NCBI GenBank assembly: GCA_029907255.1
Contig: JARYMF010000016.1
Span: forward strand, 1-64,000
Length of the DNA stretch: 64,000 nt
Direction: 5' to 3'
DNA from: Armatimonadota bacterium
GTDB taxonomy: Bacteria > Armatimonadota > UBA5829 > DTJY01
Shown: in pieces, positions 42,826 to 50,434 of the stretch
How positions within the stretch are numbered: the stretch's first letter is position 1
How the letters are laid out: each line of letters starts with the position of its first letter
The notes under the pieces: generated by a model
Told to the model about the DNA's origin: nothing
The model's input: only the letters and a program-made list of their open reading frames with translations
Databases searched by the model: none
Program-made: the position numbers and the translations under genes

Positions 42826-44304
42826 TTATTTGGGGCAAAGGCAAGCCTCAATCCGTGCGCCACACTTGGGGCAGTGCGGCACACCAGCGGCTGGCTGCCA
42901 ATCCTTACCCGCGTTTGGCCCAAGGATAACGAAGTTCGCCTCGAACTTATCTGCGCCAATCTCGACCTTTGCCTTGATAGTGTTCGAATCCGCTGGGTTG
43001 TCAGCAAAAACTTCGTATGCCATCTCGAGTTCTGATGATTCGATTGGCTTAACATGCCAGTCCGAGGGGAATTCAAGCTTGGCGTTGGCTGGTATGAGTT
43101 CTTCGTTGCGCTCAACCGTGATGCTTAAGACCTTTGGAACGCCAGGTTTAATCACGGGATCGCCGTGGTAATGGAGCGTTACCTCCATGTCTTTTGAGAT
43201 TGGAATTGTAGCAGATTCCATATCTCGCTTCCAAAGCGCACGCGCTTTTTCGTTTATTGAGTAAATATGAAGGATATTGGGTGGAACTTTAGTGTTTTCG
43301 CCAACCATGCTGATTTTGGAGCGTTGAGAAAGCACCTTCTTTCCGATTTCTACTGTTTGCTCAGTCAGTTCGCCGATTGTCTTCGGAGCATCCAGTTTCT
43401 GTGTAAACTTGTGGAGAACAATTCCGTCTCCTACAGGGTCCGACCATTCTTTAGGTATGTTCTTCGTACCGCCAAGGATTCCAAGAACGGAACCAAGGGT
43501 AGCGCCAGTACAGTCAGTATCGTAGCCGCAGTTAACAGCTTTGCACAACTTATCGCCATAATCTTTACCATAAAGCCAACCAATTATCGTGAAGCCGTGG
43601 TTTTGAGGGGCATGGCATGGATGATTATGTCCAAAGCGATTCAATATTTTTTCTCGAGCTTGTTCCCAGGGGATATTGTTATTGTAACACCAAACAGCGG
43701 AATTAACGGCACGGCTAATATGAGACCAAATTGGAATCATGCTGAGCCCAATTTGGATAAGCTTGAGGGGGTCGTTGATGACAAACGCAGCGCTTTCGAC
43801 GGCAGCCCAAAACATCTCTCCCCAAACGCCCTCGCCGCCGGCGTGGTCGAGAACTGCGTCCTTCCATGCCATTATGGCGGCAAGTTGCGGGTCTCCCGGG
43901 GCAATGCATGCCCATATCTCGCTTCGGATTGGCGAGCCCATTTGGTCAATGAAATCATTTTCGAAGCATCCGCTAATTGGAGGCCTAAGTCCTCTCTGCA
44001 AGTTGCGCTGGCAGAATCCGTATTCATCCCAGGGATATGGATAGAGGTGCTTCATCCAATAATCAGCGAAGTCTTGGAGGCGTGGGTTGATGCCGCGCTC
44101 CTGCAGCATTTTTAACCAAACGAGTTGGAGGTCGAGGTCGTCATTTGCTGCTGACTCGGAGGGAAGTGGGTCATAGTAGGTGAGGTTATGTGCTTCCTTG
44201 CGGCCCTCATATGGTGCGCCAAGCGTGCCTCCAATGTTCTTCCCGAGCCAGCATGCATATACTTTGTCGCGGTATTCGGTTTCTGAGATAGTAATAGGCT
44301 TCAC
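42826..44304 (-). CDS. ADP-ribosylglycohydrolase family protein with C-terminal extension
   Basis: A 492-residue protein with an ADP-ribosylglycohydrolase-like helical domain in the first ~300 residues. Magnesium-binding clusters NDDLDLQLVW (D55, D56, D58) and GYDTDCTGATLGSVLG (D262, D264, T266) are intact. The remaining ~190 residues are not part of the usual domain: a beta-sandwich-like region (KDMEVTLHYHGDPVIKPGV) and a terminal zinc-ribbon-like CPKCGARIEACLC. The family cleaves ADP-ribose from proteins, but many members in glycan-degrading bacteria act on unknown N-glycosidic bonds. It starts at GTG 44304, with AAAGGA nine bases upstream. No signal peptide. Confidence 0.85.
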   Translation of the reverse strand: MKPITISETEYRDKVYACWLGKNIGGTLGAPYEGRKEAHNLTYYDPLPSESAANDDLDLQLVWLKMLQERGINPRLQDFADYWMKHLYPYPWDEYGFCQRNLQRGLRPPISGCFENDFIDQMGSPIRSEIWACIAPGDPQLAAIMAWKDAVLDHAGGEGVWGEMFWAAVESAAFVINDPLKLIQIGLSMIPIWSHISRAVNSAVWCYNNNIPWEQAREKILNRFGHNHPCHAPQNHGFTIIGWLYGKDYGDKLCKAVNCGYDTDCTGATLGSVLGILGGTKNIPKEWSDPVGDGIVLHKFTQKLDAPKTIGELTEQTVEIGKKVLSQRSKISMVGENTKVPPNILHIYSINEKARALWKRDMESATIPISKDMEVTLHYHGDPVIKPGVPKVLSITVERNEELIPANAKLEFPSDWHVKPIESSELEMAYEVFADNPADSNTIKAKVEIGADKFEANFVILGPNAGKDWQPAAGVPHCPKCGARIEACLCPK

Positions 44305-44352
44305 GGCGGTTTGTCCTTTCTATCGTTTCTGCTGTTGGCGTTGGTCTAAAAA

Positions 44353-45423
44353 CTACATAAACTTTTTGCCTGTTGCTTCTTCATATATTGCAAGTATATT
44401 CTCTAGCGGCGTGTCCGGCTGGATGCAGTGTGCCGGTGCAAATATATAGCCGCCATTTTTTCCTATGACATCAATACGATGTCTTGCTTCCGCCCGACAT
44501 TCCTCAATTGTACCATAGGGTAGCGTTTTTTGGGTGCTTATCATACCGCAATACGTCAAACGGTCGCCGAACTCCTTCTTCAATTCTTCTGGATTCATTC
44601 CTACGGGTTCCGGCTGGACTGCATCCAGTATATCAAGTTTCATTTCAATAAACTTAGGTTGGAGCAAGCGGGTTGAGCCGCATGAGTGAAGCATTGCTTT
44701 TGCTCCGAATTCATGGGCTAAGTCAATGAACTTTTGTATCCGAGGCCGGAAGAAGCTGTCGAAAATTGCGGGGCTCATGGTTGGTCCTTTTTGTGTGCCC
44801 AAGTCTTCCCCAATGCATAGGATGTCTATTTTTCCTCCGCCTGCTTCCAATCCTCTGCGACACCATTCATAATAAAAGTCTACGCGTTTGTCGATAATAG
44901 CGATTCCAACTTCGTCTTCTGTAATAATATCTATAAGCACCTGTTCCATTCCACGGCCACGGCCAACTCCATTAATAATATCGGGGATGCCTGCATTACC
45001 TAAGCAAATAGCGTAATCTTTCACTTGCTCAATTTGTTTGGGGATGGATGAGTAGTCGTAGTCGTCAGGGTTCGGCCATGGATATGATTGAACATCATCA
45101 ATTGTCTTTAGTCGTGCCAAAGCGAGGTCGCATGCCTCACTGTATACGCCACCTGCATTATTGGGAACGTTCTTGTAGCCAACACCCCAGATGTCATAGT
45201 AGTCGATTGAACTTCCCTGTTCGGGTTTTCGTGGAGCTTTAAGTTCAATCGGGGAAACATGGCGAAAATCAACTTCAAAAGCCTCAATGTAATTTGATGG
45301 GGCAAAATATTCCATAAGCCTCTGGTGAATTTCCGGCGTGACGTATATTTGAATTGGTGGGCGGTCTGGCTGAATGTGATTTACAGTAGCTAGAACTCGT
45401 TCCTTTGGAGACATATGGGTCAT
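44353..45423 (-). CDS. Uroporphyrinogen decarboxylase-like protein
   Basis: A 356-residue TIM-barrel protein of the UroD-like family, distinct from the one at 40321. The chosen ATG 45423 follows GGAGGT closely and gives MTHMSPKERVLATVNHIQPDRPP, trimmed here to MTHMSPKERVLATVNHIQPD, the normal family start. Other landmarks are SYPWPNPDDYDYS, DILCIGEDLGTQKGPTMSP, GAKAMLHSCGSTRLLQP and a late GGYIFAPAHCIQPDTPLENI, with His/Cys residues that could bind a metal as in corrinoid-linked methyltransferases. Codon use is again A+T richer than at 33-44 kb. Substrate unknown. Confidence 0.82.
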   Translation of the reverse strand: MTHMSPKERVLATVNHIQPDRPPIQIYVTPEIHQRLMEYFAPSNYIEAFEVDFRHVSPIELKAPRKPEQGSSIDYYDIWGVGYKNVPNNAGGVYSEACDLALARLKTIDDVQSYPWPNPDDYDYSSIPKQIEQVKDYAICLGNAGIPDIINGVGRGRGMEQVLIDIITEDEVGIAIIDKRVDFYYEWCRRGLEAGGGKIDILCIGEDLGTQKGPTMSPAIFDSFFRPRIQKFIDLAHEFGAKAMLHSCGSTRLLQPKFIEMKLDILDAVQPEPVGMNPEELKKEFGDRLTYCGMISTQKTLPYGTIEECRAEARHRIDVIGKNGGYIFAPAHCIQPDTPLENILAIYEEATGKKFM

Positions 45424-45718
45424 GCTGACCTCCACATGGCAATTGGCCATTGTTGTTTTTGATTATACAGACTTTGAAGTTGTGAGTCTAGCTGGTATAG
45501 TTAAATAAAGCATTAGGAGAAAAAGTAGCCGAGCGAATCCGAAGAAGCAATTTTTATGTGCAATGCGAGGCGTGAGAAAATACCGCGGGCTTTTATGCAA
45601 ATTTGACTCCTGATTAACCAACGTTTTTGCATGTTTCAGACTAGTTAATACTAATTTGGAAGAAAGTCGAAATGCTTTTTGAGTAAAATTAGTTAAACCA
45701 AGTACTTGGAGAGTTAAA
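45424..45718. other. Intergenic stretch without recognised elements
   Basis: This 295-base gap separates the divergent UroD-like and PdxA genes. I see no RNA gene, no long open frame and no convincing promoter. AAATTAGTTAAACC near the right end is A+T rich and may contain a promoter too weak to call. Confidence 0.5.
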
Positions 45719-46726
45719 ATGTCAACAAGACCGGTAATTGGAATAACTATGGGTGACCCAGCTGGGATTGGCCCAGAAATCGTGCTTGGTGCCCTACAGC
45801 GTCGGGATATTTATAAGCGTTTGGTTCCAGTCGTGATAGGCAGCCTTTCTGTGCTTAAGCGAGTGGCTGATATCTTAGGTATTCGAACACTGTTATTAGC
45901 CGTCAGCGACCCCAGAAGTGCCGAAGGGATTCCAGGAATGATTGAAGTATTGGATGTCGTTGTCGAAGGCATCCAAGAAATCGAACCGGGGAAGGTTCAA
46001 GCAATTGGAGGTCGTGCCGCCGATGCATACATAAGGTATGCATGTGAATTGGCATTGTGGCAAAAGATAGACGCTATTGTAACTGCCCCAATTAGCAAAG
46101 AATCGCTGAGGGCCGCCGGTGTTGAAGGCATTGGACACACCGAAATGCTTGCCGACTATCTAGATGCACCAAACCCACTCACAATGTTTATAACTGAGAA
46201 TATGAGGATTTTCTTCCTTTCTCGCCATCTTTCGCTAAGAGAAGCAATTGACTATATAACAGAGGAACGTCTGCTCAACATGCTGCAATTAGTGAACAAT
46301 GCGATGAGAGAATTGGGTTTCGAGTCGCCGAAAATTGGAGTAGCCGCGCTTAATCCGCATGCAAGCGATGGTGGGCAATTTGGCAATGAGGAAGAAAAGA
46401 TTCTAATCCCTGCTGTCAAAAAAGCACAAGCAATGGGCATAAATGCGCAGGGACCTGTGGGCGCTGATTCTATATTTCACCAAGCTCTTGAAGGTAGATA
46501 TGACTGCGTGCTTTCGCTATACCATGATCAGGGTCACATCGCTGCAAAGACGCGGGATTTCTATCGAACAGTTTCAGCGACACTGGGATTGCCTGTCCTT
46601 CGCACATCCGTTGACCATGGAACGGCGTTTGACATCGCTTGGCAGGGTAGGGCGAATCCCGTTAGTATGGAAGCTGCCATTATCGCTGCTGCAGACTTAC
46701 TCGAACATCAAAGGCGAAACTTGTAA
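45719..46726 (+). CDS. pdxA: PdxA-family dehydrogenase (4-hydroxythreonine-4-phosphate or related)
   Basis: A 335-residue NAD-dependent oxidative decarboxylase of the PdxA family. Motifs: GITMGDPAGIGPEI at the N terminus, PISKESLRAAG, GHTEMLADYL, SRHLSLREA, NPHASDGGQFG, YHDQGHIAAK and RTSVDHGTAFDIAW. Metal-binding residues correspond to H170, H214 and H269. Housekeeping PdxA acts in vitamin B6 synthesis, whereas the PdxA2 subgroup (YHDQGHI variant) oxidises 4-phosphothreonate and other sugar-acid phosphates. The sequence leans toward the latter, but no kinase partner is adjacent. GGAGAG precedes ATG 45719. Confidence 0.85.
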   Translation: MSTRPVIGITMGDPAGIGPEIVLGALQRRDIYKRLVPVVIGSLSVLKRVADILGIRTLLLAVSDPRSAEGIPGMIEVLDVVVEGIQEIEPGKVQAIGGRAADAYIRYACELALWQKIDAIVTAPISKESLRAAGVEGIGHTEMLADYLDAPNPLTMFITENMRIFFLSRHLSLREAIDYITEERLLNMLQLVNNAMRELGFESPKIGVAALNPHASDGGQFGNEEEKILIPAVKKAQAMGINAQGPVGADSIFHQALEGRYDCVLSLYHDQGHIAAKTRDFYRTVSATLGLPVLRTSVDHGTAFDIAWQGRANPVSMEAAIIAAADLLEHQRRNL

Positions 46727-46806
46727 AAGGAATGTTCAGTTTGGTATTATTCTTCAGCCTGTTGTGCTGTAAATAACGCATGAATTGAATTATGGAGGTT
46801 TTCAAA

Positions 46807-47427
46807 ATGTATGTTGGGCGAATAGTCGCTGTGGGCATGACTAGTAAGCCATTTGTTGCATATAGGGTTTCATCGCGTTCGTTTCCAAACAGAGTTGCTA
46901 GAATTACCGACGTAGGTGTTGCTATTCAGCCATTAGATGCCGAGGATTTGAAAAAAAACCCTTATATAGCTTACAACTGCATACGCGTATCGAAGAATGG
47001 GGTTGTAGTCTCAAATGGCTCGCACACTGACCCAATTTGGGAGAAACTCGAGGGTGGGGTCGAACCGGAAACAGCGCTGAGTGACGTGCTTGCTGAGATG
47101 GGTTACGAAAGGGATGAGCTAAACACGCCTCGAATTGCCGGAATTGTAAAAGATTCGGTGGGTTACATTGGGATTGTTCGCCCGGATAAGGTGGAGACTG
47201 CTCACTTTGACCTAAAGCCTAATTCCTGTCGAATAATTTGTACTTATGAGATGAATAAGATAGAAGATAAGGATTATCCCTTTTTTGCAGGAACCCCTCT
47301 TGAAGCAGCTAAATATGTTATAGATGGCGGTATTTTCGAAAACCTAGAAAAACCAATATGTGCTGCAGCCTGGATGGAAAAGCTAGCGGTATTTAACCCA
47401 TTTGAAGTTGGCGAAAGAAAGGGATAA
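46807..47427 (+). CDS. purO: IMP cyclohydrolase, archaeal type (PurO-like)
   Basis: A 206-residue protein of the IMP cyclohydrolase-like (PurO) family, which closes the last ring in purine synthesis. Motifs match closely: MYVGRIVAVG, AYRVSSRSFPNRVARI, NPYIAYNCIRV, VVSNGSHTDPIWEKL and TPRIAG. The start is ATG 46807, with GGAGG eight bases upstream; ATG 46792 would place that SD inside the protein. PurO was first described in archaea; bacteria mostly use bifunctional PurH. No other purine gene is in the window. Both gene direction and spacing (80 bases after pdxA) suggest a separate or weakly linked unit. Confidence 0.85.
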   Translation: MYVGRIVAVGMTSKPFVAYRVSSRSFPNRVARITDVGVAIQPLDAEDLKKNPYIAYNCIRVSKNGVVVSNGSHTDPIWEKLEGGVEPETALSDVLAEMGYERDELNTPRIAGIVKDSVGYIGIVRPDKVETAHFDLKPNSCRIICTYEMNKIEDKDYPFFAGTPLEAAKYVIDGGIFENLEKPICAAAWMEKLAVFNPFEVGERKG

Positions 47428-47518
47428 GGTGCCAGCCTTCGGAAAGGATTTTTATAAAACGGTCTCAATTTTGGTAACAATCGGTGTTAAATTGGTTGAC
47501 AGCGGTTGGTGAACCATT

Positions 47519-49780
47519 TTATTGGCTTGGCAACTTTGCTGTCATTCGTTCAAGTTTTGGTTTAGTGGCTACCAGCTTGCCGTCTATGAATAGGCTATAT
47601 CCTTTGGGACAGCCTTTATAACGCTTGCCATCCTCCCTTAAATCGAAAACAATGGTTAGCTGATGGCCTTTGTAGGGGATTTTGTCCAGCCTAAAATAGT
47701 CCCAAGGTATGTCAACAACAGGGAAAAGCTCGACCTTATCGTCGTTCCTCGGCACCAAACCTCCTACTAGTGTGATGATTAAGTTATTGTATGTAGAATG
47801 GAAGTAGTCTGGGCATCCAAACATTTGTCCATCATCTGCGTTTCCTTCTTCTCGGATATTCGGTTGCTTCCAAATTCCTTTATCCTCGTAATGAAGATTT
47901 GTGTATGAATCGAGAAGCTCCCAAAGATGCTTTCGTGTAACGGCTGGAGCCATGTATCTTCGTATTCCCTGGGCAAGCGCATTGGCAACAATGCTATTTG
48001 CATGCGGCCAGATGGGACCATTCCAGTTGCAAAGCACAACTTTTGGGGTGAACATTGGACACTTCATTGTGCAAGTGGTAAGCTTCCAAGGTCCCCAAAA
48101 CTCTTCTGGATTCAAAATAGACTCGAATGCTCGAACGTGCGTTTTCTCTGGAACTTCGAATGCAAACGGATAAATGCCGACAATTTCTTTTACCATTGCT
48201 TTTTGGTCATCTGTGCCAGTTTTGATTGAATAGAAGAAGTTTGTATCTGCATCCCACATGAGTGTATTGAGCGCTTCTTTAATTTTGTCAGCCAGGGCAT
48301 CAAATTGTTTAGCTCTGTTTGTATCGCCTAATTCACGATACATATTTGCCACAGCGCGGGCGTTAGCATAGTAATAGGCTGTGTAGTCGGGTCGGTAAAG
48401 GTTTGTTTCCTTGCTTCGGTCATAATTGTCGAAATAAAACCAAGCAGGCTGCCATTCCATGCCTGTTGCCCAGTGACTTGGTGGATTGAGAAGATAATCG
48501 CGTAGAGGCCTATTGGTATCGAGTTTGCCAGGAAAAGCGCACTCAGTGTCTTCTGCCCATGCTGGTAAAAGTTTTGCTAATCTCTTTTTGTCTGGATGCA
48601 CGAGGTAAGTATTCCATAGTGTGCTTGAAATCCAATGGGTATATCCTCCGAACCTTCTACCGTTTGGCTCCCGCCGCTTGCCAAGAATTTCTGCTTGACC
48701 ATAGGCGTACTTGCCGTCGCGTAACCAGCGAACTTCATCCATTATATGAGGCGCAGAATAAGTTATATGTCGCGTATATCCGCCCCGCTTACCTTCATAA
48801 AACCCTGGGATGCCATCTTCTTCTTGATAGTTTACTCTGACGAGAAACCAGCGGTAGTACCAGCAGCGTGTCCATTTTGCATCTGGGCAGTCGAAAGTGG
48901 GGATATTATCAGCAAGCCATTTCTCGGCGGCTGTTCTGTCGGCATACTTATGAATGCGCAAAGCTTCAGCAAATCGCTTACCTCCCATCATAGCGCTGAA
49001 AGGGTATCTTGGGAGGAGGTCAGGTTCAAGTGCAAGAGGCGCTAAAATTTTCGCCATTTCACGTACTGATTTTGGTGTTTTGTTCAAAGGGGCGCGTTCG
49101 TCAATTGGAATCAGAGGCTCCTTATCAAGGCCAAACATAGCTGCTAATTCTTTAACTTGCCTTTTATTAAGCGCAATATTGTAAATCATTACATCAGCAA
49201 TTATCCCTCGGAATCCTTCACCAACGTTCCATCCTCCGATTGTCCAATTGTCAGGATCTTTTGGCCATGCCATAACTCTTGATGCTCCAACCTCAGAGCC
49301 ATTGACATACATTCGCGCGTTTTGTTCTTCGTCCATTGTAACAGCAATATGGAGCCATTGGTCCTCAGGCAGGAATTGTTCAACGTGCCAGTCATGGCCC
49401 CAGATAGCAAACTTTAATTGATTTGTGGAGAATACTAGCCCACCGGCACCAGCAGACCCGACAATTTGACCAAACGAGGTGGAGCTACTTTTTATCCTTG
49501 CGGCAAGTGTAAAGTTTGAGCGGAATAGCAACTTTGGAGCGCTTCCAATTTGGACGTTTCCATTTCCGTTAAAAATGACCCCTCCCGTTGGTGCCCAATT
49601 ACCGTTGTTCAATTCCCCGTCAGCAGACGGCTGGATGGAATCGTGTATCACATTGCCTTTACCTTCATTCATTTTGTACCAGGCTACCAAATGTTCAGAA
49701 ACAGGAGGAGAAATATCTGCATAGCTTGGTAGGAATGTAAATACTGCAAGAATAAGAACTGCTCTAAGGCATCTATTCAT
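47519..49780 (-). CDS. Secreted LamG plus (alpha/alpha)6-barrel glycoside hydrolase
   Basis: A 753-residue secreted protein (signal CLRAVLILAVFTFLPSYAD). Residues ~30-220 form a LamG/concanavalin-like domain: LVAWYKMNEGKGNVIHDS, FTLAARIKSSSTS, WLHIAVTMDEEQNARMYVNG and GIIADVMIYNIALNKRQV. The rest is an (alpha/alpha)6 barrel of the mannosylglycerate-hydrolase-like (MGH1-type)/GH63-like type: HWATGMEWQPAWFYFDNYDR, GTDDQKAMVKEIVGIYPFAF and CNWNGPIWPHANSIVANAL with a likely catalytic Asp/Glu. The ATG 49780 is chosen since GGGGGGGT lies just upstream; another ATG at 49807 lacks a site. Confidence 0.82.
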   Translation of the reverse strand: MNRCLRAVLILAVFTFLPSYADISPPVSEHLVAWYKMNEGKGNVIHDSIQPSADGELNNGNWAPTGGVIFNGNGNVQIGSAPKLLFRSNFTLAARIKSSSTSFGQIVGSAGAGGLVFSTNQLKFAIWGHDWHVEQFLPEDQWLHIAVTMDEEQNARMYVNGSEVGASRVMAWPKDPDNWTIGGWNVGEGFRGIIADVMIYNIALNKRQVKELAAMFGLDKEPLIPIDERAPLNKTPKSVREMAKILAPLALEPDLLPRYPFSAMMGGKRFAEALRIHKYADRTAAEKWLADNIPTFDCPDAKWTRCWYYRWFLVRVNYQEEDGIPGFYEGKRGGYTRHITYSAPHIMDEVRWLRDGKYAYGQAEILGKRREPNGRRFGGYTHWISSTLWNTYLVHPDKKRLAKLLPAWAEDTECAFPGKLDTNRPLRDYLLNPPSHWATGMEWQPAWFYFDNYDRSKETNLYRPDYTAYYYANARAVANMYRELGDTNRAKQFDALADKIKEALNTLMWDADTNFFYSIKTGTDDQKAMVKEIVGIYPFAFEVPEKTHVRAFESILNPEEFWGPWKLTTCTMKCPMFTPKVVLCNWNGPIWPHANSIVANALAQGIRRYMAPAVTRKHLWELLDSYTNLHYEDKGIWKQPNIREEGNADDGQMFGCPDYFHSTYNNLIITLVGGLVPRNDDKVELFPVVDIPWDYFRLDKIPYKGHQLTIVFDLREDGKRYKGCPKGYSLFIDGKLVATKPKLERMTAKLPSQ

Positions 49781-49824
49781 AGTAGACCCCCCCACATATT
49801 TTTGCAATCAAGATTTTGATTGTT

Positions 49825-49853
49825 TTGACATAGCGGTTTACGGGTACTAAATT
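49825..49853 (+). promoter_or_regulatory. Promoter of the tspO gene
   Basis: TTGACA (49825-49830) is followed by 17 bases and TAAATT (49848-49853). The SD AAGAGGAG and ATG 49873 follow closely, so the leader would be about 13 bases. The divergent glycosidase gene starts at 49780. Confidence 0.55.
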
Positions 49854-49872
49854 AGGCAAGAGGAGCCTTGCC

Positions 49873-50358
49873 ATGGCATACGAATTACGAATTTCATGGT
49901 TTTCAGTTATAGTAATAGCTTTGATTGTGACATTGGTTGCTTTAATTGGAAGTTACTTTAGCAATCAAAACAGGGATTGGTATGAACAGCTGAAAAAGCC
50001 CCCCTTCCAGCCACCGAATTGGGTATTTCCAATTGTATGGAATGTTATATTTCTACTTGCAATTGTGTCGCTATCGCTTGTATGGAATAGCCGCCCACAC
50101 ACGAACGGCACATTTTGGGTCATAAGCCTTGCTTTCCTTAATGGTGTTTTAAATATTGCATGGTCGGCGCTGTTCTTTGGAAACCGCATGGTATATATTG
50201 CAATATGGGATGCGGCGGCGATTTGTTTATCTGTAATAGGGATAATTATTATTTCTTGGCGTATTTCACGCATTGCATCTATTCTTTTCATCCCATATGC
50301 TCTCTGGACTGGGTTTGCAACGTATTTAACATGGGTGATTTGGCGTCTTAATGTATAA
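49873..50358 (+). CDS. tspO: TspO/MBR family membrane protein
   Basis: A 161-residue, five-helix tryptophan-rich membrane protein of the TspO/peripheral benzodiazepine receptor family. Characteristic residues include WYEQLKKPPFQPPNWVFPIVW, shortened here to WYEQLKKPPFQPPNW, LNIAWSALFFGNR and ALWTGFATYLTWVIWRLN. Bacterial TspO binds porphyrins and is linked with stress signalling. Length is standard (~155-165). AAGAGGAG precedes ATG 49873. It is a single-gene unit between divergent and convergent glycoside-hydrolase genes, and no heme-biosynthesis gene is adjacent; the two UroD-like proteins in the window are probably not heme enzymes, so a link is unsupported. Confidence 0.93.
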   Translation: MAYELRISWFSVIVIALIVTLVALIGSYFSNQNRDWYEQLKKPPFQPPNWVFPIVWNVIFLLAIVSLSLVWNSRPHTNGTFWVISLAFLNGVLNIAWSALFFGNRMVYIAIWDAAAICLSVIGIIIISWRISRIASILFIPYALWTGFATYLTWVIWRLNV

Positions 50359-50434
50359 GTTTATTTCTACAAACCTCTTTCTTCCGCCGGTTTTAGGATG
50401 ATTCAGTAGGTCAATATTACCTTTAAAGAAAACT

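Noticed and set aside
43267..44115. A 282-codon plus-strand frame inside the ADP-ribosylglycohydrolase gene
   Set aside because: It is the shadow of a gene with intact family motifs; the product lacks any domain pattern.
47496..47501. TTGACA as a promoter element between purO and the LamG gene
   Set aside because: It lies between convergent gene ends, and no plus-strand gene follows it.
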